DNA of 64,000 bases from Halobaculum litoreum (GTDB lineage: Archaea; Halobacteriota; Halobacteria; Halobacteriales; Haloferacaceae). Each line of letters begins with the position of its first letter. The stretch's first letter is position 1. Of the stretch, positions 38,017-46,248 are shown piece by piece. The DNA is taken from the NCBI RefSeq assembly GCF_030127125.1, contig NZ_CP126156.1, positions 2,480,001 through 2,544,000 of the forward strand. The letters are read 5' to 3'. Position numbers and translations under genes: made by a program. The notes beneath the pieces were generated by a model that saw only the letters and a list, made by a program, of their open reading frames with translations, was not told where the DNA came from and ran no database searches.

Positions 38017-38475
38017 GTGTTCGAATCCGGTGTCACCGTCGCCGACTACCTCGACCCGCTCGACGACGACCAGATCCAGCCGAACGGCGTCGACCTCACC
38101 GTCGAGTCGCTGTACGAACAGGTCTCGCCCGGCCGGATCGGCCGCGAGGGGAAGACCGTCGGCGACCGGCGCGAGGTCGCCCCCGAGGACGGCCGCTACC
38201 GCCTCGACCCGGGGGCGTACGTCCTGAAGTACGGCGAACGACTCCGCGTCCCCGACGACCACGTCGGCTTCGTCTACCCGCGATCGACGCTCCTCCGCAA
38301 CTCCTGCATGCTCAACACGGCGGTGTGGGACGCCGGCTACGAGGGCCGCGGCGAGGGCCTGTTGCAGGTGGGCCACCCGATCGAGATCGAACCGGGCGCC
38401 CGCGTCGCGCAGTTCGTCCTCGCGGCGGCCGACCACGACGGCCGCTACGACGGGAGCTACCACGGCGAGAACTGA
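38017..38475 (+). CDS. dut: dUTPase (deoxyuridine 5'-triphosphate nucleotidohydrolase)
   Basis: 152 residues from GTG 38017, which follows the first in-frame start that gives MFESGVTVADYL. Belongs to the trimeric dUTPase/dCTP deaminase superfamily: FVYPRSTLLRNS is the phosphate-binding motif, NTAVWDAGYEGRGEGLLQV the uracil pocket. It removes dUTP, keeping uracil out of DNA. The length is shorter than archaeal dCTP deaminase. Divergent from aconitase. Confidence 0.88.
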   Translation: MFESGVTVADYLDPLDDDQIQPNGVDLTVESLYEQVSPGRIGREGKTVGDRREVAPEDGRYRLDPGAYVLKYGERLRVPDDHVGFVYPRSTLLRNSCMLNTAVWDAGYEGRGEGLLQVGHPIEIEPGARVAQFVLAAADHDGRYDGSYHGEN

Positions 38476-38643
38476 CGGCGACCCGACATCCGACCGGGAC
38501 CGACCGACGCCGGACCGGTCGGCCGCGCCGATCCGTGCCGACGCCGTCGTCGGTCGGGGTCCGTCCGACACCCGTCTGACGAAAGACTGTTCATACATTG
38601 ACCGCAACCGGTGGGTACTTCGACCGCCGGACAGCGACCCAAC

Positions 38644-39780
38644 ATGTCACTTATCGAATCGGACATCTATCGCGAGGCGTTCCGCGAGACGGACAACCCG
38701 GCCGTCATCGCGGACACCGACCTCGTGATCACCGACGTCAACGAGGCGGCCCGGGAGTTCACGGGCTCCCCGCGGGGGTCGTTGGTCGGGTCGACGCCGC
38801 GGCGACTCGTCGCCGACGACGCGGTGTACGCCGAGATCGAGGCGGCGCTCCGGCGGGGCGAGCAGTGGACCGGGGAGTTCGAGTCGCGTGGCGCGGACGG
38901 CCGGGTGGTGTACGGCCGCGGGTCGTTCTCGCCGCTCACCGCCGGCGGCCAGATCCGCGGCTACATCGGGGTGTTCACCGACATGACCCGCCACCGCCGC
39001 TACGAGGAGTCGCTGCGGATCCTCAACCGGGTGCTGCGCCACAACCTCCGCAACGACGCGAACGTCGTGCTCGGACACATCGAGCGCGTCGCCGACGAGG
39101 TTGTCGACAGCGTCGACACGCCGGAGGTGACCCGCCTGCTCGACTCGCTCGACACCGCCGCCGACCGCGTCGACGACATGCTCGACCACGCGCGGACGAC
39201 CCGTCGCTTCAGCGGCGTGCTCGCGGGCGAGCACGGGACGCTCCGTCCCATCGACCTCGCGACGGCCATCGAGGACGCCGTCGGGGACATCCAGACGGAC
39301 GACGTCCGCGTCGTCGACGACGTCTCCCACCCGACGCCCGTGCTCGCCGACGAGATGCTCGCGGGCGCGCTGTACGCCGTCATCGAGAACGCCGTCGAGC
39401 ACAACGACAAAGACGAGCCGCGCGTGACGCTGTCGACGTCGGAACACGCCGACCGGACCGTGTTGTCGATCGCCGACAACGGTCCCGGGGTCCACCCGGA
39501 GCGCTACGCCGAGATCTTCGGCAACGGCGAACACACGCAGGTCGAACACGGCGAGGGGCTGAGCCTGTTCTTCGTCGACCGGCTCATGGAACTGTACGGC
39601 GGCGAGGTGTCGGTCCGCCCCAACGACCCCGAGGGCGCGGTGTTCGACCTCCACTTCCGCCGGCCGGGCGCCGACCCGACGGTGCCGCCGCGGGACCTCG
39701 ACGGCGCGGCGGCGCCGGCCGACGCGGGGACCGACGCCCGCCCCGACGCCGGTGCGAGCGCGGACGGGCACCGCCCCCAC
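38644..39780 (+). CDS. PAS-domain sensor histidine kinase (3' end frameshifted)
   Basis: From ATG 38644. Residues about 1-115 are a PAS sensor domain (NPAVIADTDLVITDVNEAA, GYIGVFTDMTRHRR). The dimerisation domain has His133 (VLRHNLRND). The ATPase domain shows the N-box VIENAVEHND, G1 IADNGPGV and G2 GEGLSLFFVDRL. No membrane helix, so a cytoplasmic sensor. Beyond the kinase domain (about 39680) a disordered Ala/Asp linker runs in the same frame to a C-run at 39774-39778; further on, coding-like codon use continues in another frame into a PH-like domain. The true protein may thus be fused to that domain, or end near the junction. No response regulator is adjacent. Confidence 0.85.
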
Positions 39781-40336
39781 CGACGGAGTCACGGGCAACC
39801 GTGCCGGCGCGGCCGGCGCCGGCCGCCACCGGTCGGGCTCGGACCGCGAGGCCGACGCCGGACACCGGGAGACGGCGCCCCCGTCGGCCGACCTCCCAAT
39901 CGAGCACGCCGAGCCGCCCGCCGACGGGGTCGGCGACGTCGCCGCCGAGGCCCTCGGCGCGTCGGTGACGCCCGCCCGCCTCCGGGGCGACGAGCGGGGG
40001 CTCCCCTCGGTGGCGGGCGCGCTCCCCGACTACGACCAGCCCCACCACCTTGTGCGCCTGCGCGCGGCCGAACCGGTCGCCGGCGACACCGACCCCGGGC
40101 TCCGGGGCGACGCCGCCGCCGCGTTCACCGACACGGCCGTACTCGTGGTCGTCGACGGCGACGACGGGGGCCGGCTCTCGGTCCCGTACGACTCGCTGAC
40201 CGCGGTCGGCCGCCGCGGCGACGCGGTCGTGCTCGACGCGGGCGCGACGGCGTACCGCCTGCTCCTCCCCCGGGCACACGACGAGGACGCCGCCGTCGAG
40301 GCGGCGGTGTCGTTCCTCGAACGGGAACTGCGGTAG
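39752..40336 (+). CDS. PH-like domain protein, possibly the C-terminal part of the preceding kinase
   Basis: Readable from a GTG at 39752, or from a later GTG at 39965. The first about 75 residues are a disordered linker; about 110 residues then form a beta-rich domain (PDYDQPHHLVRL, AVLVVVDGDDGGRLSVPYDSLTAVG, TAYRLLLPR) and a final helix, reminiscent of bacterial PH-like domains. The linker continues the kinase linker in style, so a fusion broken by an indel at 39774-39778 is likely. The 39965 GTG overlaps a TGA in a third frame, but that frame has shadow-type codon use. Function unknown. Confidence 0.55.
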   Translation: MRARTGTAPTDGVTGNRAGAAGAGRHRSGSDREADAGHRETAPPSADLPIEHAEPPADGVGDVAAEALGASVTPARLRGDERGLPSVAGALPDYDQPHHLVRLRAAEPVAGDTDPGLRGDAAAAFTDTAVLVVVDGDDGGRLSVPYDSLTAVGRRGDAVVLDAGATAYRLLLPRAHDEDAAVEAAVSFLERELR

Positions 40337-40407
40337 GCGGCCGCGGCGTCGCCGCCGCCCGCGCCGCTCGCTACGCTCGCGGTGTTCGTCGCGCGTGTCG
40401 CGAGAAG

Positions 40408-40481
40408 CGGGCTGGGAGGGATTCGAACCCCCGACCGTCCGGTTAAAAGCCGGACGCTCTCCCTAACTGAGCTACCAGCCC
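40408..40481 (-). tRNA. tRNA-Lys (UUU)
   Basis: 74 bases. On the minus strand the acceptor arms gggctgg/ccagccc pair, with discriminator G. The D-arm is tagctcagttaggga, the anticodon stem tccgg/ccgga encloses cttttaa with anticodon TTT, and the T-arm contains ggttcgaatcc. No CCA is encoded, as usual in archaea, and there is no intron. An A/T-rich cttatgc about 30 bases upstream is a probable promoter. Confidence 0.97.
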
Positions 40482-40598
40482 TCACCCCGTTTTGCCGCCG
40501 TCCGCGCATAAGCGTTTAGGAACCGACCGCCGGCGACGCCCTCCGAGGCGGCCCGTCGCCACCCACAGCGCCTTGTCGCCCCGGGTCGACCACCGCCC

Positions 40599-41885
40599 AT
40601 GACCGTCCCCGACCTCCGGGACCTCGCGACAGGCCTCTGCGAGTTCGACACGACCAACGGCGCCGAGGCGCCCGCGGCCGAGTGGCTCCGCGACGTGCTC
40701 GCGGACGCCGGCTTCGAGACGTACACGTGGGAGGCCGACCCCGCACGCCTCGCCGACCACCCCTCCTTCCCCGACGACCCCGCAGCCATCGACGCCGCCG
40801 GCCGCCCGAGCGTCGCGGGCGTCCTCGCGTTCGGCGACCCGGACGCCGGCCCGACGCTCGTCCTGAACGGCCACCTCGACGTCGTCCCCGCCGACGAGTC
40901 CCTCTGGTCGAGCGACCCGTTCGAGCCGGTGTGGGGGGAAGCGGCCGACGGCGCGGCGACGCTCACCTGCCGCGGCGCCGTCGACATGAAGGCGGCCGTC
41001 GCCGCCTGCGTCCACGCCGCCCTCGACGTGCGCGAGGCCGTCGAGTCGGGCGCCGTCGACCTCGACGGCCGCCTCGTCGTGGAGGCGGTCGCCGGCGAGG
41101 AGGAGGGCGGCATCGGCGCGGCGGCCGCGGCGCTGGACTCGCCGTACCCGTTCGCCCGCGACGCCGCGCTCGTCGCCGAGCCGACCGAGCTGCGGGCGGT
41201 GACGGCGACGGAGGGCACCGTGATGAAGCGGCTCCGCCTGTCGGGTCGCAGCGCCCACGCCGCGACGCGGTGGACCGGCGTCGACACGCTCCCGCTGTTC
41301 GAGGCGATCAGACGGGCGTTCGCGGACCTAGAGGCCGAGCGGTGCGAGCGCGTCACGCACCCGCTGTACGACGGGTTCGAGGTGCCGTGGCCGATCGTCT
41401 GTGGCCGCGTCGAGGCGGGGTCGTGGGCCTCGACGGTCCCCGGGACGCTGACGGCCGAGTGGCGGCTGGGGGTCGCCCCGGGCGAGACCGTCGCCGAGGT
41501 CGAGGCCGCGTTCGAGGACCGGCTCGCCGCGGTCGTCGCCGGCGACGAGTGGCTCCGCGAGCACCCGCCCGCCTTCGAGCGGTTCTCGATCATGTTCGAG
41601 CCCGCGGAGGTGGACGCCGACGAGCCGGTCGTCCGCGCGCTCCGGGCGGCGATGGGCGCGGCCGGACTTGCGGACACCGAGCCGACGGGCGCGACGTACG
41701 GCGCCGACAACCGCCACTACGTCGCCGCGGGCGTGCCGGCGGTCGTGTTCGGACCGGGCACCATCGAGCAGGCGCACTTCCCCGACGAGACCGTCCGGTG
41801 GGCGGACGTGGAGACGGCGCGGGCGGTGGTGGGGGCGACGGCGCGGCGGTTCCTCGGGGACGGCGGGGACCCCGCCGCTCAGTAG
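40599..41885 (+). CDS. M20-family amidohydrolase (DapE/ArgE-like)
   Basis: 428 residues. A di-zinc peptidase/deacylase: LVLNGHLDVVPADESLW contains the first His and catalytic Asp, RGAVDMKAAVAA the bridging Asp, AGEEEGGIGAAAA the general base Glu, and EQAHFPDETV the last His. The inserted dimerisation domain begins near TATEGTVMKRLRLSGR. It could act as succinyl-diaminopimelate desuccinylase, acetylornithine deacetylase or a general carboxypeptidase; the sequence alone does not decide. Overlaps DUF7119 tail to tail by seven bases. Confidence 0.85.
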   Translation: MTVPDLRDLATGLCEFDTTNGAEAPAAEWLRDVLADAGFETYTWEADPARLADHPSFPDDPAAIDAAGRPSVAGVLAFGDPDAGPTLVLNGHLDVVPADESLWSSDPFEPVWGEAADGAATLTCRGAVDMKAAVAACVHAALDVREAVESGAVDLDGRLVVEAVAGEEEGGIGAAAAALDSPYPFARDAALVAEPTELRAVTATEGTVMKRLRLSGRSAHAATRWTGVDTLPLFEAIRRAFADLEAERCERVTHPLYDGFEVPWPIVCGRVEAGSWASTVPGTLTAEWRLGVAPGETVAEVEAAFEDRLAAVVAGDEWLREHPPAFERFSIMFEPAEVDADEPVVRALRAAMGAAGLADTEPTGATYGADNRHYVAAGVPAVVFGPGTIEQAHFPDETVRWADVETARAVVGATARRFLGDGGDPAAQ

Positions 41886-42562
41886 TCGTCGAGCGCGTCC
41901 GCGAGCACGTCGCCGGGGTCGCGGTTCTCCAGCGACGCCCGGTCGCGCAGGCGCCGGTACGCGTCCGGCGGGAGGTCGACGGTGAGGCGGCCGGGGGTGA
42001 CACCCTCCGAGCGGAGCGCCTCCTCGGGGGCGACGCCGTCGTTGACGGCGCTGGCGACGCGGCGCACCTCGCGGACGGTGAGGTCGGCGTCGAGCACCGC
42101 CCACGCGACGGTGAAGCGGGCCTCGCCGGCGACGCGGGCGATGTGTTTCGCGGCCGTCGGCGCGATGTGGCCGCGGGCGACGTGCCGGCGGACCGACTCC
42201 GGGAGGTCGTGGACGCGGGCCCACTTGCGGATGAACGACACGCCGACGCCGTCGCCGGCGGCTTCGGCGGCGGCCTTGTACGAGCCGTGGCCCCGCACGA
42301 GCGCCGCACAGGCGGCCGCGCCGCGCAGCATCACGACGTTGTCGTCGCCGCCGACGGCCTCGCTGGCGAACCGGCGGACGGTCTCGGCCGCGGCCGCGAG
42401 GCTGTCGGGGTCGTCCGGGTCGAACCGGGCGGCACGCTCGGCGCGCTCCCCGGTGACCGCAGGGTCGCCGCGGACGACGGGCTCGCCCACCTCGGCCTCG
42501 CGGTCGGCGGCTCCGGGGGCTCGGCGTCGGTCCCGGCCGTCGCCGGGCCGCTCGTTGCTCAT
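41879..42562 (-). CDS. DUF7119 family protein, ParB-like HTH plus RHH-like end
   Basis: 227 residues from ATG 42562. The centre, AAACAALVRGHGSYKAAAEA then GVSFIRKWARVHDLPESVRR and HIAPTAAKHIARV, resembles the helix-turn-helix region of ParB/Spo0J proteins. The C-terminus LTVDLPPDAYRRLRDRASLE resembles ribbon-helix-helix proteins. No ParB nuclease/CTPase domain is present. Likely a DNA-binding protein, target unknown. Divergent from rdgB. Confidence 0.72.
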   Translation of the reverse strand: MSNERPGDGRDRRRAPGAADREAEVGEPVVRGDPAVTGERAERAARFDPDDPDSLAAAAETVRRFASEAVGGDDNVVMLRGAAACAALVRGHGSYKAAAEAAGDGVGVSFIRKWARVHDLPESVRRHVARGHIAPTAAKHIARVAGEARFTVAWAVLDADLTVREVRRVASAVNDGVAPEEALRSEGVTPGRLTVDLPPDAYRRLRDRASLENRDPGDVLADALDDY

Positions 42563-42703
42563 CGGGCTGTACTGAACCCCCGCGGCTCAAAAGGCTCTCG
42601 GGGGTGGTCGTTCTCGCCGTCATCCCGGACACGGTCGCGGGCCGGCGCCCCCCGGGACACCGCGTATCGACGCGGCTTTGCCGGCCCCGGCCCGAGCGCG
42701 GGT

Positions 42704-43333
42704 GTGCTCCGCTACGTCACGACGAACCCCGGCAAGGTCCGCGAGGCCGAGTCCTACCTCGGCGACGAGGTGGCTCGGCTGGACTTCGACTACACCGAGG
42801 TGCAGGCGGCCGACCTCGCGCCAATCGCCGCCTACGGCGCCCGCGAGGCGTACCGCCACGCCGACGAGCCCGTCCTCGTCGACGACGCCGGGCTGTTCGT
42901 CGACGGCTTCGACGGCTTCCCGGGTCCGTACTCGGCGTTCGTCGAGGACACCCTCGGCGTGGGCGCCGTCCGTCGCCTCGTCGACCGCGAACTCGACGAC
43001 CCCCGCGCCGAGTTCCGCTGTGTGCTCGCGTACTGCGACGGCGCGGCGTTCGACGCCAGCCCCGACCCCGTCGACCGCGACGACCGCGTCGCCGCCGCGG
43101 CCGCGGGCGCCGACCGCGACGCCGAGGAGACCGACCCGCTCCCGGTGAAACTGTTCGAGGGCGTCGTCCGCGGTCGGATCGTCGAGGCGCGCGGCGACGG
43201 CGGCTTCGGCTACGACCCCGTCTTCGAGTACGACGGCGCCACCTTCGCCGAGATGGACCCCGAGGAGAAGAACGGCGTCTCCCACCGCGGGCGGGCGCTG
43301 GAGCGGTTCGGTGAGTGGTACGCCGAGCGGTAG
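42704..43333 (+). CDS. rdgB: Non-canonical purine NTP pyrophosphatase (RdgB/HAM1)
   Basis: 209 residues from GTG 42704. Hydrolyses dITP/XTP to monophosphates so that deaminated purines are not incorporated. TTNPGKVREAESYLG is the nucleotide-binding N-terminus, LVDDAGLFVDGFDGFPGPYS the active site, and GGFGYDPVFEYDGATFAEM and KNGVSHRGRAL the C-terminal conserved parts. An insertion (about 130-150) is acidic and poorly conserved. The stop codon lies in a short tandem repeat. Confidence 0.92.
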   Translation: MLRYVTTNPGKVREAESYLGDEVARLDFDYTEVQAADLAPIAAYGAREAYRHADEPVLVDDAGLFVDGFDGFPGPYSAFVEDTLGVGAVRRLVDRELDDPRAEFRCVLAYCDGAAFDASPDPVDRDDRVAAAAAGADRDAEETDPLPVKLFEGVVRGRIVEARGDGGFGYDPVFEYDGATFAEMDPEEKNGVSHRGRALERFGEWYAER

Positions 43334-43354
43334 CCGAGCGGTAGCCGAGCGGTA
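43322..43354. repeat. Three tandem copies of an 11-mer spanning the rdgB stop codon
   Basis: gccgagcggta occurs at 43322, 43333 and 43344, each exact, followed by a degraded fourth (gtcgaacgg). Because 11 is not a multiple of three, copy number does not change the protein beyond the first TAG. Probable slippage product. Confidence 0.85.
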
Positions 43355-43418
43355 GTCGAACGGGGCGACGGCTCCGACCGAACGCCGACGCTTTGCCCCC
43401 GCGGCGACACCGCCGCGT

Positions 43419-44141
43419 ATGTCCCGCGCGGTCGCCATCAACGTCGCCGCCAACACGAACCTCCCGGGTCGCCGCGGACCCGTGTACCCGGACGCCTCGT
43501 TCGTGTACGTCCCGATCCCCGAGCGCGAGCCGACGACGGAGCCGGTCGCGACGTACGCCGACCTCGACCTCGCCGCGTACGTCCCCGACGACGCCGTCGA
43601 CCTGCCGGTCCACCTCGACCCGGAGTTCGGGGGCGTGCTCGGCCGCGAGGCGTACACCTACGGCGACCCCCACGGCGTGAAGGCCGGCCCGCTGTCGCGG
43701 CTGGAGCCGGGCGACTCGCTGCTGTTCTACGCGACGCTCACGGTCGCCGGCGACGACGGCGACCGCGCCGACTGGCTCCCGCCCGACTGGGGGAGCTTCC
43801 TGATCGGCGAGTTCCGCGTCGCCGAGGTGCTGACGGGCGACGACTACCGCGACGCCGACGCCGCCACCCGGGCCCGGTTCGCCTCGAACGCCCACGTCCG
43901 CCGCGACCCGTTCGACGCGTCGGTGCTCGTCCGCGGCGACCCGGACGGCTCGCGGCTGTTCGACCGCGCCGTGCCGCTGTCGACGCCCGCGGCGGGCGCC
44001 GAGGCGAACCGGCTGGTCACCGACCTCTCGAACGACTCCGGGAAGGGGCCGTGGTGGCGCCGCGTGCTCCGGTACGACGCCGACGCGGCCGCCGAACTCC
44101 GGAGCCTCCTCGACGCCGACCCGGCCGACTGGCTCGCCTGA
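43419..44141 (+). CDS. Nmad3-like (nucleotide-modification-associated) domain protein
   Basis: 240 residues. AINVAANTNLPGRRGPVYPD and FVYVPIPEREPTTEP resemble the N-terminus of Nmad3 proteins, known from phage and bacterial base-modification loci. DWLPPDWGSFLIGEFRVAEV and SNAHVRRDPFDASVLVRGD follow. In other genomes the family occurs next to nucleotide-modifying enzymes; here it is downstream of rdgB on the same strand, about 85 bases apart. The match is from memory and should be treated as moderate. Role unknown. Confidence 0.6.
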   Translation: MSRAVAINVAANTNLPGRRGPVYPDASFVYVPIPEREPTTEPVATYADLDLAAYVPDDAVDLPVHLDPEFGGVLGREAYTYGDPHGVKAGPLSRLEPGDSLLFYATLTVAGDDGDRADWLPPDWGSFLIGEFRVAEVLTGDDYRDADAATRARFASNAHVRRDPFDASVLVRGDPDGSRLFDRAVPLSTPAAGAEANRLVTDLSNDSGKGPWWRRVLRYDADAAAELRSLLDADPADWLA

Positions 44142-44723
44142 TCACCGGCGCGGGTCGCCGCCGGCGTCGCCGTCCCCGGGAGCGGCGCCTCCCGCGTCGT
44201 CGACCGGCGGCGGCGACGCCGTCGTGACGGTGCCGACGGCGGCGGTACCCAGCCCGCCGAGCGCGCCGGCCGCGAGGAACACGCCGACGACGCGGACGAG
44301 TCCGCCGACCGCGACCGTGACGACGCCGACCGCGAGCAGCGCCGCGAGCACGCCGAGCGCCTCCAGCACGGGCGAGACGGTGCGGACGCGGCGGCGCTCG
44401 ACGCCGACGCCGGTGACGACGCCGCCGAGCACGAGCGCCCAGCCCGCGCCGTAGCCCGCGTAGCCCGCGGCGGACGTGGCCAGCAGGAGTCCGAGCGTCG
44501 CGCCCGCGCCGATGCCGGCGGCCGTCAGCACGGACTCGCCGTTGGCGGTCCAGTCGTAGCGAGTCCCGAGACGGTCGACGGCTCGCGGGACGGTCCACCG
44601 TGCGACGAGGAACACGACGACGGCGACGGCGACGGCGACGACGACGTCGACGACCGGCGCGACGGCCCGGAGGACGGTACCGACCGAGGAGCCGAGCCCC
44701 GCACCGGACTGGAGGACGTACAT
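44142..44723 (-). CDS. Multi-helix membrane protein
   Basis: 193 residues from ATG 44723; the frame could extend to a TTG at 44750. About five hydrophobic segments are seen, including VDVVVAVAVAVVVFLVARW, ATLGLLLATSAAGYAGYGAG, ALVLGGVVTGVGV, LGVLAALLAVGVVTVAVGG and VVGVFLAAGALGGLGTAAVG. The C-terminus is a disordered Gly/Asp tail. No family recognised. Its stop abuts the Nmad3-like gene tail to tail. Confidence 0.65.
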   Translation of the reverse strand: MYVLQSGAGLGSSVGTVLRAVAPVVDVVVAVAVAVVVFLVARWTVPRAVDRLGTRYDWTANGESVLTAAGIGAGATLGLLLATSAAGYAGYGAGWALVLGGVVTGVGVERRRVRTVSPVLEALGVLAALLAVGVVTVAVGGLVRVVGVFLAAGALGGLGTAAVGTVTTASPPPVDDAGGAAPGDGDAGGDPRR

Positions 44724-44780
44724 GCAGCCGACTGCCGAGTCGACCGACAAGAAGCCGGCGCTTCCCGCGACTGCCTCTCC

Positions 44781-45128
44781 CTACGGACGGATGTACGACC
44801 AGCCGTCGGCTTGGAGGCGCGTGAGCTCGCCGACGCCCGAGGAGGCGCGCTCGACGCCCGCGGGGAGGTCCTCGAGCGTCGCGGTCGCGCCCCGCAGGGC
44901 GTTCGCACAGACGCGGACCGCGGTGTCGGCGTCGTCGCCGCCGGCCGCGAGGACCGTCTCGACGCGCTCGCGTCCGTCGCCGCCGGCCGCGGCGTCGATG
45001 ACCGCGGGGTTGTCGACGACGACGGCGACGGCCGTCACGGTGAGGCTGTCGTCCGCGAGGAGGTTCGTCACCTTCGCGTCGACGTACGAGAGCTGGTCGG
45101 TCGTGGAGACGTGGAAGACGGTGCGCAC
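44781..45128 (-). CDS. DsrE-family protein
   Basis: 115 residues from GTG 45128; the longer open frame covers the adjacent tRNA gene and is rejected. RTVFHVSTTDQLSYVDAKV, LTVTAVAVVVDNPAV and VRVCANALRG follow the DsrE/F sulfur-relay fold; the Cys in VRVCANAL is at the usual site. Could transfer persulfide or bind a partner. Just downstream of tRNA-Gly on the same strand. Confidence 0.78.
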   Translation of the reverse strand: MRTVFHVSTTDQLSYVDAKVTNLLADDSLTVTAVAVVVDNPAVIDAAAGGDGRERVETVLAAGGDDADTAVRVCANALRGATATLEDLPAGVERASSGVGELTRLQADGWSYIRP

Positions 45129-45181
45129 ACGCGGCGGGAGTCGACGCGACGCCGTGGCTGTTTCGTTCGAGAACGGGAGAG

Positions 45182-45252
45182 TGCGCCGTCCGGGAATTGA
45201 ACCCGGGCTATTGGCTTGGGAAGCCAATGTCCTACCACTGGACCAACGGCGC
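45182..45252 (-). tRNA. tRNA-Gly (CCC)
   Basis: 71 bases. Acceptor arms gcgccgt/acggcgc pair, with discriminator A. The anticodon stem ttggc/gccaa encloses ttcccaa with anticodon CCC; the T-arm contains ggttcaattcc. Short D-arm tccagtggtagga. No intron and no encoded CCA. Confidence 0.96.
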
Positions 45253-45354
45253 CCTGTGCGTCGATTCCTACCCCACGGCCACACTTCAACTAATCGGTCG
45301 CTCGTGACGCGGCGGAACTGGACGCGCGTCCACGCCCCGCCGCCGGGAAGTGGG

Positions 45355-45360
45355 TATTAG
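45355..45360 (+). promoter_or_regulatory. TATA-like box of nadE
   Basis: tattag starts 31 bases before ATG 45386, in a locally A/T-richer stretch after the tRNA-Gly gene. Reasonable spacing for a leaderless transcript. Confidence 0.4.
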
Positions 45361-45385
45361 TCGTCCGGCGCCCTACATCCCCTCG

Positions 45386-46219
45386 ATGACCGAATCCGTC
45401 CTGCTGGACGAGGAATCGACCCCGTTGGACCTGCGACTCTCCGACGCCGAACTCGACCGCGTCCGCGACCACGTCACCGACTTCATCGCGGGCCGCGTCG
45501 AGGCCGCCGGCGCCGAGGGTGCCGTCCTCGGGCTCTCGGGCGGCATCGACTCGACGACGGTCGCGTACCTCGCCGTGGAGGCGCTCGGGGCCGAGCGCCT
45601 CCGCGGGCTGGTGATGCCGGGGTCGGTCAACACCGACGAGAACATGAGCGACGCCGAGCGCGTCGCCGAGGAGTTGGGGATCGAGTACGACGTGGTCGAG
45701 ATCGAGCCCATCGCCGAGGCGTTCTACGACGCGCTCCCCGAGGCGGCCGACGCCAAGATGGCCGAGAGCAACGTCCGCGTCCGCGTCCGCGCCGTCCTCA
45801 ACTACTTCGCCGCCAACGCCGACGACCGCATCGTCCTCGGGACGGGCAACCGCAGCGAGGCGCTCACCGGCTACTTCACGAAGTACGGCGACCAGGCGGT
45901 CGACTGCAACCCGATCGGCACCCTCTATAAACAGCAGGTGCGCCAGCTCGCCGCCCACGTCGGCGTCCCCCGCGACCTCGTGATGAAGACGCCCTCCGCG
46001 GAGATGTGGACCGGCCAGACCGACGAGGAGGAGCTCGGCCTCGACTACGACACGCTCGACGCCGTGCTCGCGCTCCACATCGACGGGCCGCTGTCGACCG
46101 CGGCGACCGTGCGCGCGCTCGACGTCACCGCCGAGCAGGTCGCCCGCGTCGAGGAGCTGTACGAGTCGTCGGCGCACAAGCGCGCGATGCCGCCCGCGCC
46201 CGCCGAGTTGACGCTGTAA
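45386..46219 (+). CDS. nadE: NH3-dependent NAD+ synthetase
   Basis: 277 residues from ATG 45386. It amidates nicotinic-acid adenine dinucleotide to NAD+ with ATP. VLGLSGGIDSTTVAYLAVEA is the pyrophosphatase P-loop (SGGxDS), VMPGSVNTDENMSDAERVAE and LGTGNRSEALTGYFTKYGD bind substrate, and TPSAEMWTGQTDEEELGLDY is the C-terminal conserved part. No glutaminase domain, so ammonia is the donor. A long G-run follows the stop. Confidence 0.95.
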   Translation: MTESVLLDEESTPLDLRLSDAELDRVRDHVTDFIAGRVEAAGAEGAVLGLSGGIDSTTVAYLAVEALGAERLRGLVMPGSVNTDENMSDAERVAEELGIEYDVVEIEPIAEAFYDALPEAADAKMAESNVRVRVRAVLNYFAANADDRIVLGTGNRSEALTGYFTKYGDQAVDCNPIGTLYKQQVRQLAAHVGVPRDLVMKTPSAEMWTGQTDEEELGLDYDTLDAVLALHIDGPLSTAATVRALDVTAEQVARVEELYESSAHKRAMPPAPAELTL

Positions 46220-46248
46220 GGGGGGGCTGCGTCCCCGCCGCCGGCGTC

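Noticed and set aside
39965..39968. GTGA overlap suggesting that the histidine kinase stops at 39968 and a new gene starts at 39965
   Set aside because: The frame leading to that TGA is Arg/Pro-rich with poor third-position G/C, whereas the alternative frame has typical codon use through the linker. Kept only as an alternative.
40337..40407. G/C-rich inverted sequence (cgctcgctacgctcgcggtg) downstream of the PH-like gene as a mobile repeat
   Set aside because: Short and imperfect; more likely a local hairpin or chance in G/C-rich DNA next to the tRNA-Lys 3' end.
44781..45284. Longer DsrE-family ORF starting at 45284
   Set aside because: The extra N-terminal part is a translation of the tRNA-Gly gene; GTG 45128 gives the normal family start.
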